Shown here in pieces: positions 33,281 through 43,012 of a stretch of 64,000 nucleotides of DNA. The DNA lies in NCBI GenBank assembly GCA_009760855.2, contig WPIO01000010.1, forward strand, positions 2,993,501-3,057,500, read 5' to 3'. Positions within the stretch are counted from its first letter, which is position 1. Every line of letters starts with the position of its first letter. The notes beneath the pieces are model-generated. The model had not been told where the DNA came from. It worked only from the letters and a program-made list of their open reading frames with translations, and searched no databases. The stretch comes from Cristatella mucedo (lineage: Eukaryota > Bryozoa > Phylactolaemata > Cristatellidae). A program made the position numbers and the translations under genes.

Positions 33281-34720
33281 CAAAAAGACAATTGTATAGC
33301 ACCCTAAAATAACTACTTATCTTTCTAGGCAACACGTACACTGGAAAAGAAGCATGTTAATTGGTTTGTGATAGCATACACAACGTCAGCACCTATAAGT
33401 ATGCAAAGCACTATTCACAGGATGAAGCAAATGCTGTGAGGTGCAGGTGGATTTTTTTGCTTCATTGTAAGCATGAAGTCCGTATTTTCTGATATCATTT
33501 TGTAGTAAGTTAAAAGCTTTATTAGAAAACCAACTGAAGGCAAGGTATCCAAAGGCTTTCAGGTTGGTTAGTGGCGAAGCTAACCGGCTGGAGTCAGAAG
33601 AGGAATTGGTGCATTGTAAATTCTGATTAGAAAATATTTCAGATAGGTAGGCTGGAGCAAGAGAATGAAGGGACGCGAACGCATGCAGCCTCTACTAGAG
33701 ATATGCTGGCTGAGCCCATTTTGAGGGTTAGGCTTTTTAGTTTCTGGATCACACTAGTCATTCAATTTGAGATAGTTTACTGTCCTTCAATTGCCATTGT
33801 CAGCAATTCATAGTGCAAGAGACTCGGAAGACTTTGAGATGCCGGAAAGCAGTAGAGATCAAAGATCAAAGGTACAAGTGTGTGTTGCATCTGCTTATAG
33901 GGAAAGCTTTGACTGAGCTTTGTGATTATATTGGCTAGAGAAAGAGCATAATTATAAAAAATAAGTGGATCAAGCACAGATTCATTGGGAAATCCCCATA
34001 ATTTTAAAGACTGCCAATATCACCATTGCCTTTTATCCCCAATGCTTTGAAATATCGGCCTAAGATCAGACCTATACCATTAAAGCGAAGTGCCAATGAT
34101 GTCCAGGCGAGATAATTCGCTCTCGAGAAGGACTTGGTGATTGATATATCAAACGCTGCCTAAATATCAAGATGGACTAGCTGAGCAACTCTTCCTAGGT
34201 CTACATTCTAGAGGAAGTCGTTATAAGCTAGGACTACTACTGGCACTAGAGTGATGAGCTCTAAGACATCATTGGAACTCACTAGGTATGTTGAAAGTTT
34301 TGCTATACGGATTTAGCTGGTTCTCTACTGTGCATACCGAAAGTCACTTAGGCTTTGATTGTGCTATGGAAGACTCTCCTGCGTAACACTCACATAGCCC
34401 TTGTGGCTTTGTGGAGTTACAGAAATAGAGTAACATCTCACATCACTTCTAGTTCCAGTGGCTGTGATTGGAGGGGCAATAGAGACCAGTTGGAAGTTGC
34501 TTAAGTTTTCCTGCTCTAGAGTTGACTTCTTAATGCGGAGCTTAACAGCAGCCTTTTTTGAAGATGCAGGGACAATACCTGAGGCTTGGGAGATATTTGG
34601 CATGCTAGTTTTGCAGGACAGTATTAAATCAATGAGTCTCATCAGCTGGAGAGCAGTTATGGGGTCTAGATGTGTAAAGTCTTCAGAGACCAGGAGATGA
34701 ACTTCTAAAGTAGTTCATTA
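33281..34720 (-). mobile_element. Family A LINE, highly diverged copy
   Basis: It starts with a degraded tail (AATTGTATAGCACCCTAAAA) and can be followed in register to about 34,720. The segments FDLYCFPASQS, LANIITKLSQSFPYKQMQHT (counterpart of [17 protein letters not shown], catalytic residues lost) and SNFQLVSIAPP (counterpart of [10 protein letters not shown]) appear in frames 33977-33777 and 34642-34364. This is the oldest-looking copy. Confidence 0.7.
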
Positions 34721-34960
34721 CTGGGCGTCTTCAGCTGTTTTACATGGCGAGTCTTGCTTCCTACCGCCATTCCTACTTAGTCGAATCTTAGTTTGGTCTT
34801 ACTTTTTGCAGGAGGTTTAGACGGAAGTCTTGCTCCATCTTAATAGCAATAGCATTTCTCTACGGCCACGCTTCCTTAATGCAATTACTGTTAGAATGAA
34901 ACCTGCCTGTTTATAGCGTTTACCACTCGCCGCCTCAAAATCTGATTTTTGAACTCTAAC

Positions 34961-36090
34961 AATAATAATAATAATAATGCGCTTGATAAAGCGCCCTCAG
35001 AGAACTTAATCTCTTTCTAGGCGCTTTACATTTGCTACAAAGTTAAATGCAATTAAATGGTAAGTAAAATCCTGCTTGAAAAACAAACAAAATGAATAAT
35101 ATGGTTAGGGGTGACATGCACAGGGTCAGCATGCAAATGTGGTTAGTTGCAGCATACACAGTGTCAGCACGCATAAGCACATGAACGACGAATCACTGGT
35201 ACCCACTAAATGCTGTCCTTTATAGGTGTTTTTAAGTTCATTTTAAATGTGGTCAAGTCAGGGAATGTTGTGACGCAAGTCGGGAGTAAGTTCCAGGCTT
35301 TGAGAGCATACGAACTAAATGCACGGTCTCCAAAGGATTTAAGATTTGTACGAAGTATTGGTAAACTGATGGGTTCCGAAAAGCTGGTGGTACGATGCTT
35401 GGCTAGGTGGGGGAGTAGATTTGAGAGATAGGCTGGAGCCAAAGAATGAAGTGACCTAAAAGTGAGCGACAAAGCCTTCGCGTTTATCAAATGCTTGACT
35501 GGGAGCCAGTGCAGGTCGGCCAGAAGTGGTGTGATGTGGCGACTGCGACGCTCACGACAGAAAAGCCTAGCTGCAGAGTTTTGCACCAGCTGTTAGCACC
35601 TGATTGCTCATGCCTGTAGGCCAGTAAACAGTGAGTTACAGAAGTCAAGACGGGATGTCATGAATGCACGGACCAACTTAGACGTGGTATCCTTATCTAG
35701 ACAAGCCCGCATTTTAGCAATGTTATGTATCTGAAAGTAGGTAGACTTGACTGTGGAGCTGATTTGGTCGCCTAACGAGAGGTCACTTTGGAACATGAAA
35801 TCTAGATTTCGAGCTGATTCGACAGGAGATATGCTGGCAGAGCCAATTTTTAGTTAGCCTTCATGAACTTCAGGACGAGATCACTAGTGACCTGCTTAAA
35901 TGTAGACATTGAGGTGTAGGCGGGAATCGGGGGACAGCATTCCAGGGGGATGTTGTCATCGAAGTAATGGACTCCCTGATCTTGTCTATCTTCTGGACAA
36001 AGACTCGAGAGAAGCGATCTGCTAGATCATCACAAGAATCATCAGGTCAAGAATCATCAGGAGCTAATCTGGGAGCGAACTCTCAGCTCT
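34961..36090 (-). mobile_element. Family A LINE copy with internal deletion
   Basis: The AAT tail is at 34,961 and the intact stem-loop follows. Frames 35586-35206 (NSAARLFCRERRSRHITPLL, APKAWNLLPTCVTTFPDLTT... region, in pieces) and 35796-35608 (SLGDQISSTVKSTYFQIHN) are family C-terminal sequence. At about 35,855 the match jumps to sequence matching about 22,530-22,690 of the longest copy (ATCACTAGTGACCTGCTTAA), so about 0.9 kb including the RT palm is missing. Confidence 0.85.
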
Positions 36091-36366
36091 GAGTGTTCCA
36101 TAAACAGGGACGTGCATGTAATGCATCGATGACTTCACTAGTCAAGTCGCCCGTTATTCCTTTCAAAGTAATGCAGAAGGCGTGGCCTGAACTACGTCCA
36201 CGATTAGCCACTGGCTAAGTCTTGCCTGAGTCTTGGCCGAAGAAGTAGAACGGGGCTTGGCTGCTGAGTCTTCGTAAAATCTTCTCTACAAGTCTCGGAG
36301 CGCACCCACCGTATTTGTGACGTATGCAACGAAAACTCGAGTAGGTAGGAAGCAAGACACCGTCTA

Positions 36367-37040
36367 TAATAATAATAACACTTAATAAAATGCCGTCAGA
36401 GAGCTCAATCTCTTTCTCGGTGCTTTACATTTGCTAAGCCAGGCTTTCGTGTGGACATTAAGGTAAAGTAAGAAGTGGCATGTGGTGAGTCCTGTGGGGA
36501 TGTTACATTGGGTTTGGACTTGGATCTGATCCATCTGTTTGACATAGACGCCAGAGAAACGCTTCGCTACATAGATATGAGAGTTACTGTGTAAGGTTTT
36601 GACCTGGGTAGGGTTTAAGACGGTCGATAGTCGAAGTCTGTATTTTTGGATCGTGCAACTCTAATTCCAATAGTTTTTATAGACTTGATTTGGCCTTAGC
36701 TTGGATGGATTGGTATGTTCCACATATTGTATACCAGTTTATTGACAGCCAGTCTTGATCTTATTCATGCTTTCCTAAGCTTTCGCTTAGTACTCCTTGT
36801 TTGTTTTATGTCTGCAGTAAACCGCAGGCCGTCTGAGCACGGACAAAGAATGTGCTTTGTCAGAGGAGCAAGCCTATCCAGAACATCTGCTGTTATCATG
36901 TTGTAGCCTTTCACCAGTGAGGGCAGGTCAGACACAAGATTGAGCAGACAGTATCCACGTCAAGGATCATAAGGAAGATTTCTCGCTTCACTAATGATTT
37001 TTGATACTAAAAAGGTTTGCACAGTGTGCAGAATTTGGTA
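36367..37040 (-). mobile_element. Family A LINE copy with a large internal deletion
   Basis: The tail and stem-loop are at 36,367-36,438, then the match jumps to the N-terminal linker region (TATTTTTGGATCGTGCAACT, GCCTTAGCTTGGATGGATTG) and runs to about 37,040. The whole RT domain and 3' UTR are lost. Frame 36715-36906 is the antisense shadow of the linker. Confidence 0.75.
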
Positions 37041-37200
37041 ATACACTGTAATTGGAATTGACAGCATAAAATCACGGGAGAATATTTAGTCCGGTGTGTG
37101 CCCTTTTTTGGAGTGGGAATTCCATCGGCATTATTTAAGCGTGCCAGCTAGGTAATAGCCGGCCTGATGACTACTAAATTAAAATGATCGCTGCAGGTCT

Positions 37201-37380
<180 letters not shown>

Positions 37381-38467
37381 AGGCAGATGGAGTGCTGGGC
37401 GACTCGAAGCAATCGGGAAATAATAGAGACGCCCCTTTTTTAACTCCTTTATTGTTTCGTCTAGGCTTCCCGTGGGGAATATTTAATTCATGAATGTTGG
37501 CGGGAGCAGCTGCACCCACACGTGAATTTAAGCGACAGTACGGAACCGATCATAGCCAGGCAGGATCAGACCAAACGCATGTAGTACGGTCACGTGCTAA
37601 GAGCCCGAAACGTTGTAGTGGCAGCTGGCTCTTAGGATGTGCAAGCCTAGGCGGACAGGCCAATGGGCACAAGCGGCAAGCATTTAAATCGATAGGTATT
37701 TTCTAATGCGTTGTGATCAGAAAACAAGCAGATACTCTTTGCACAGGTTTTAGCTGTGTCAGTTTTCTCACTTGGCGCTGGCAATAACTTCCAAGTTTCG
37801 GAAAATTCTCAAACGGTCAGATTCTGGCATTGAACTTCTGGTCATTGCGATCCAGCTGCATGTTATGGAGTCGTACTCATTATAACTGGTATATTGTTCT
37901 ACATAACGTTATTTTTAAAGGTCTGTGCTAAGGTCGTAATGATTGGTCTGGGCTAGGCATGATAGTCGGCACCGGCAGTTATTATGTTTAAGTGCCTTTT
38001 TCCTACACCTTTTTCCTAACCGCCTACAAAGCTGCCAGTGATGTAGTATGCAATCGAGGTGTCGAGCTTGGGATGCTAACAATCAAAGCTAGAGAGCACT
38101 AGAAGCGTCGTCGATCTCCTGCACATGTATTTCTTGTCCGCGACGATCTTCTGTCCATGTAGCTCCTTAGGCGCTGCCTTACATGCATCTCGCTTTGTTA
38201 ATAATAAAGATCATACGTGTGTAAAGCACCTTCAGAGATCTCTTCATGGGCACTTTAGGTATGCTGTAAAGGCAGCATAAGTATAGGGTTAGTGGTAACG
38301 TGCACAATTTCAGCATGCATAAGCACACCCAAAGGACAAACCAGAAGGACCCAACAAATGCTGTGTGGAATAGTGGGTTCTAGCATCTTTTTAAACGTCG
38401 TCAAGTCAGGAGATGTTGTGACGCTATTCGGAAATTAGTTAGAGGCTTTGGGAGCATGCGAACTAAA

Positions 38468-38781
38468 AAATAAGTCTAGCGGATTCAACAGCCTTTTTTG
38501 TATAGCGGGTCGCGCACCGCATGATTCGAAGCCACGATCTCGAGACCGAGATCATGATAATCCCCTAACCATGTTATTCATGTTGCTTATGAAGCGTGAT
38601 ATTTCCACTTGCCATTCGATCGTGTTTCCTTTGCAGCAAATGTAAAGCACCTATAAAGAGATTATGCACCTATAAAGCACTTATAAAGAGACAAGAGTTC
38701 TCTGGGGGTGCTTTATCAAGTGTATTGTTATCATTATTGTTGTTATCAACCGCCTAACCTACTGTGCCATCACAGCTCACC
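38468..38781 (-). mobile_element. SINE family S, split by a LINE 3' end
   Basis: The SINE tail side (GATTCAACAGCCTTTTTTGTATAGCG, in part) and B-box complement GATTCGAAGCCACGATCTCG lie at 38,468-38,563. The head (CCGCCTAACCTACTGTGCCATC region, then CACAGCTCACC) lies at 38,750-38,781. Between them is a plus-strand LINE 3' end. The SINE is itself inside a LINE. Confidence 0.82.
38564..38749 (+). mobile_element. Family A LINE 3' end inserted in the SINE
   Basis: CCCCTAACCATGTTATTCAT, GCAGCAAATGTAAAGCACCT, a duplicated CACCTATAAAG segment within the stem-loop, then GGGGGTGCTTTATCAAGTGT and an ATT/GTT tail. It is on the plus strand, opposite to both of its hosts. Confidence 0.82.
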
Positions 38782-39390
38782 AAAACTAATTGCATAGTCT
38801 CCAAATGATTTGAGGTTTAGAGGCATGGTTAAACGACCTTAGACAGAAGAGCAGGTAGCACGATGCCTAGCCTGGTGGGGAATAGCTCTGACAGGTAGGC
38901 TCTACCCATAGCGCGAAGGGATCTAAAAGTGAGAGATAAAACGTTGAAGTCGATACGCTGCTTGAATAGGAGCCAGTGCAGGTTGGCGAGAAGTGGTTAA
39001 TGTGGTAGCTACGATGCACACTACAGACAACCTTAGCTGCAGAGTTGTGCACCAATTGGGAGCACCTTTTAGCATAGGCCATTAGACCTGCAAGCAGTAA
39101 GTTACAGAAATCGAGACGGGATGCCACGAATGTATCAACCAACTTGGATCTGCCCAAGCAAGCCCGAGTGCTCGCAATGTTACGTTAGCCGAAAGTAGGC
39201 AGGCTTGACTGTGGAGCATATATTATCTTTAGTGAAAGGTCACTTTGGAGCCTGACACTTAGATTTCGTATAGATTCTACAATTGATGTGCTGACAGAGC
39301 CGATTTAGCTGTAAGCTTTCCAACTTCCTAGTTGCGCTTGGTTTGCTCATAACTAGTACGTTGGTTTTATCGTCGCTCAATGTGAATACA

Positions 39391-39517
39391 AGTTTGGCCC
39401 GGTGGTTAAGGTGCTCGCCCCAGCCGAGGTCGTGGGATCGAGCCCTCGGCATATGTAAAGCGATTCAATAGAGATTAAGTTCTCTTGGGGCGCTATACAA
39501 ATGAGTTAAATATATAT
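39391..39517 (+). mobile_element. SINE family B: tRNA-like head with LINE-like tail
   Basis: The head GGCCCGGTGGTTAAGGTGCT (A-box-like) and a B-box GGGATCGAGCC are followed directly by ATGTAAAGCGATTCAATAGA, GATTAAGTTCTCTTGGGGCG and CTATACAAATGAGTT. The last part mirrors the family A LINE 3' stem-loop. This suggests that the LINE machinery mobilises the SINE. It sits inside the family A LINE copy. Confidence 0.8.
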
Positions 39518-40431
39518 CCACGTGCAGATGCCAACAATGCATGCAACAAGGGATTTGAGGGGATTTGCTTCATATGCTTGAAAGCTGGGAGGGGTCAAAG
39601 CATAGATACACCTATGTTTTATCTGCATAGAAATGATATTCTAGATTTTGCTTGGCGATTACATCAGAAAGAGGGAGAGTATAAATTATAAAAAGAAGTA
39701 GACCAAGCACAGAGCCCTTAGATACCCCTTACTTTAGTTGCTCCTTGGGTAATTTTTGCCTGTTGGTATCAGTGCTGATGAATCTCCAACTAAGGTAGGA
39801 CCTAAGCCATTGCAGTTTGGTGCCAGTGATGCCCATCCGAAATGATGGGTACTCGAGTAAGGCTTGGTGATCATTAGTAGCAAACGCTGCTGAAAGATCA
39901 AGCTAAGCTAAACATGCAGAGATTTTACCTTGGTTTGCATTCCTGAGGTCGTTTTACACCGGAAGCAATGCTGCCTCTAGAGTGATTAGCTCTCAAACCA
40001 CGCTGAAACTAATTGCTAGGTTTGAAGTTTCAATTTAGGAGTTCAGCTGGTCTGCTACAACCTGTTCTAGTGTTTTTTTATAGGAACGGCAACAGGAAGA
40101 CTTTGTGGAAGTTGTTTAAGCCCTCTTGGTATAATCTGGCTGTCTTAATTAGCGGCAGAACAACTTCCTTTTAAAAGGTACCAGGCAAGTGGGCACAGTG
40201 TGTTTAGTCCAAGGTGCAAACTCGTCGAGCATATCAGCTAGTGTCGTGTTTTAGCATTCTACGAGTGATTCCAGCTCAGAAAAAAGATTAAGCAGAAGGG
40301 TTAGAAAGATATTTTATGCGGACAGTATCAATGTCAAGGTTCCTAAGGTTTCTGGATCCCATATAATATGATGAATATGATGAATGGGGCAAACACTCCC
40401 GTCACAGATATGGGCTCAAACGGATACACGT

Positions 40432-40568
40432 GCAATATATTATTCATTTGCATGGTGCCATAAGAGAACTTAAACCTCTATCCAGGCGCTTTACATGTGC
40501 TGGAGGTCTCGTGCCCATGACCTTGGTCATTAAAGGCGAGCACTATGGCCCGGGCAAAACTAGGGCAT
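40432..40568 (-). mobile_element. SINE family B, second copy
   Basis: On the minus strand: GCCCGGGCCATAGTGCTCGC (A-box region), CATGGGCACGAGACC (B-box degraded), ACATGTAAAGCGCCTGGATA, GAGGTTTAAGTTCTCTTATG and CATGCAAATGAAT. Same order as the copy at 39.4 kb. Confidence 0.75.
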
Positions 40569-41987
40569 CAGCTGGTGCTGCCTGGGGTGCTACAGTAGCT
40601 CATCTGTCGACGATGCTCACGATGTCTGCATAGACATGCTGCGAAGTCTGAAGCAGCTGGGTGGTTAGCGGGCAGCACGTAACTTTTCCATAACGCTCCT
40701 GTCTCATCTTTCGCGATTGCCGATTGAGCTCCAGTCACTGCTGCTGTACCGACGTGATTGGTCGGAGCACTACCCTGTACCCCACCTATACCACCTGACA
40801 AACATGTAATACAAGCATGTGGATTTAGAAGGGACGTGCAGTGGCGCCCTGGCTAAAAAGAAAGCCCGAAAAGCTTGTTTGAGTTATGGAGAAATGCAGA
40901 TCAATGGGTATGCTTACAAAGAAGCAGCTTGCACGCGGTAACCTGAGCGGAATGTCGGGACAAGGTCGTTAGCTCAGCCTCATCGATCAGCACTCGGATC
41001 GTTATGCCACCCCAGCATGCAATCCCCGCGGGGCAGACCAGTCAGCACCACCCGGCACTATTGTTCGGAGAAATGTTTAGGTGGTAAATGGGTTAAACGA
41101 ACTCTTGCAGCGTGAGAGAACTGCTTACGTGCCCAGGGCTTGGTTTTTATTTGGGCAGTTTCCGTGAAATACAGTATCGAAAAAAGCCGGTAACTATTTG
41201 CTGTACTGCCATGAATATAGCAGTCGATGATATGTGCGATAGTGAGCGGGCCTATGATTCCCAACTGAAATTATCTATTCTCTAAAAGGAACGTTGCTTA
41301 GCAATTGCGAGTCGCAGCGCGTGCTGTGGTCATTGCACAGTTCGTAGTAGAAGTTGGAAGATTAGTTTGAGGATGAGTTTGAAGGTAGCAATGTGACAGT
41401 TACCTCAATCTTTACTACAGATATTTCCAAAATGTCTCACTGTCGTAAACAGAGAATGCTTACGTGATACCCGAGATATACTTAGCAATTTGAACTGTGA
41501 AATTTGAGCTTAAAATCATTTCACTTCCTGAACACTCGTTGACTTTGTAGAGGTCATGCTTTCAGGGTTCAGTGTGAGTCGTTTTAGGATGATAAGAAAC
41601 ACTCTGCAGTTAGTCGACGGTAATCGGCACGTAGGTAACAGGTAAAAGACTTAAAGAATACACACATTTGTATGAGGAAGGCACCTACTTTTTCCTCAGT
41701 GATTTTGCTTCACAGCAATGCGGGTTATGCTGTCCAGCAGGCGGAGCGATGTGCATTAATTAAGTCTGTTACAGCTATCGCGATCGAATCAGTTCCGCCC
41801 AGCACGTAGACGGCACTCGCGAGAAAGCGTGGTCGCTGCCGGATGCGAGAAATGTTGTCTCGAAAATTGTCTCGGAAATCCTCTGAGATAAGTGTACGCA
41901 GAAGGTTGCTTCCTCTCAGCTCTCTGTCTGTACTTATCGGGTGTCATGAGGATGCACAGGAGCGGACTTGAAGTGCTGACAATCGTC

Positions 41988-42014
41988 CACTGGCCAGTTT
42001 GAAACTGGCCAGTG
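41988..42014. repeat. Near-perfect palindrome, 13-bp arms, 1-base centre
   Basis: CACTGGCCAGTTT is followed by one G and then its exact reverse complement. It lies in otherwise unremarkable DNA. Confidence 0.92.
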
Positions 42015-42350
42015 CACGATCTCGTGTGCCACCGTCAGTAGGCAACGCGAAATCTTTAGTGGCCTCTAGCATTCGTACAGCCTAAGTAGGACAATGTTAA
42101 TGCTATAGTTGAAGCACGAGCTGCTATGCGCGACCGTGCTCGCTTTCACGCTCGCTTTCTGAAACTAAGGGATGCCACAACTTTAACCAGAAGTTTGCCT
42201 TGGACGTCACAGAATTGGTACGTATACGAATTAGGTATTGCACGGATGGCATGCCTGTGGGTACGTAAGAATACGCACATGAGTACTCCGGACATTTTCT
42301 GGGAGGGTCGAAACTTGAGCTTTTGCGAATCTGGCAGCGCTGACGGGGCT

Positions 42351-42378
42351 CGTGCCGCTCGCGGCCGCGAGCGGCACG
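42351..42378. repeat. 28-bp perfect palindrome, GC-rich
   Basis: The half-site CGTGCCGCTCGCGG is followed immediately by its exact reverse complement; the centre is GCGGCCGC. It lies about 260 bp beyond the stop codon of the dispanin-type gene, in CpG-rich DNA, perhaps its 3' UTR. Confidence 0.92.
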
Positions 42379-42637
42379 TGGCCTTTCGAAGATTTTGTGC
42401 GGAGGGCTGAGCGGCAGCCGCGACAGCTTTCTCTAGCCAGCTTCTCTCTGAGCGCGCGAGTGCGTGCGTGCGCTCCTTCTTGCTTCTACTCTGCCTGTGC
42501 AATCGGCTCCATCGTGAAAGTCTCGATGGCGCCAGTGGCTCCGACACGAAGCTGAAGGAGGAGCCGGCGGGGGCGCCGCTTCGGCACTTGTAGCCCTTCG
42601 CTCCGCTGCCGCTCGCTTCGCCGACCTTCGCTCGTTC

Positions 42638-43012
42638 TCAGCGACCCTGCGGTCCCGCAAACGGGTGGTCGGCGGCCTTCTTGAGCGAGTGGGGCCCCGC
42701 TAGCGACGCGAGCAGAACGCCGGACAGAACTAGGGCCGGCCCGACGGCCATCGCCGCCGCGCTGAAGTTCCTGGCCAGCCTGGAGAACTTGGCCGCTTGC
42801 TGGCGATTCAGGGCGCGATTCACTCGCACTGCGAACACGAGGGCGATCAGGCCGAGCGGCCAAAAGCAGAGCACGAGGCTGAATAGCGCCAGGCCGATGT
42901 GGCTCGGCGGCGGCGGCTCCTGCTGCTCCTCGCTGGCCGCCGCTGCCGCCGCCTCCGTGCCATCTGAGCGACTCGTCGACGAGTCTTCCGGCGGCGGTCG
43001 TCGATGCTGCTG
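42638..43012 (-). CDS. CD225/dispanin-domain exon (terminal)
   Basis: The acceptor is CTTGCGGCTGCTTGCAG, ending at 43013, with the exon starting at 43012 in phase 0. It has 124 codons and a TGA at 42,638. The central hydrophobic hairpin, with CFWPLG in the first segment and a conserved-type VNRALNR loop between the two segments, is the CD225 signature. The frame is closed by a TGA about 25 bases upstream of the acceptor, so it cannot extend far and needs an upstream exon. GC content is far above that of the surroundings. Confidence 0.82.
   Translation of the reverse strand, partial: QQHRRPPPEDSSTSRSDGTEAAAAAASEEQQEPPPPSHIGLALFSLVLCFWPLGLIALVFAVRVNRALNRQQAAKFSRLARNFSAAAMAVGPALVLSGVLLASLAGPHSLKKAADHPFAGPQGR

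Larger units (their letters stand above)
38198..40370 (-). mobile_element. Family A LINE, long diverged copy carrying nested inserts
   Basis: LINE sequence runs from a degraded tail at 38,198 to about 38,466 and resumes at about 38,783 exactly in register (GAACTAAA before, then GCATAGTCTCCAAATGATTT after; uninterrupted copies read GAACTAAATGCACGGTCTCC). Beyond it are ASRLDFCNLLLAGLMAYAKR (frame 39157-38867), degraded palm regions to about 40,370, and a SINE B insertion at 39,391-39,517. Confidence 0.82.
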
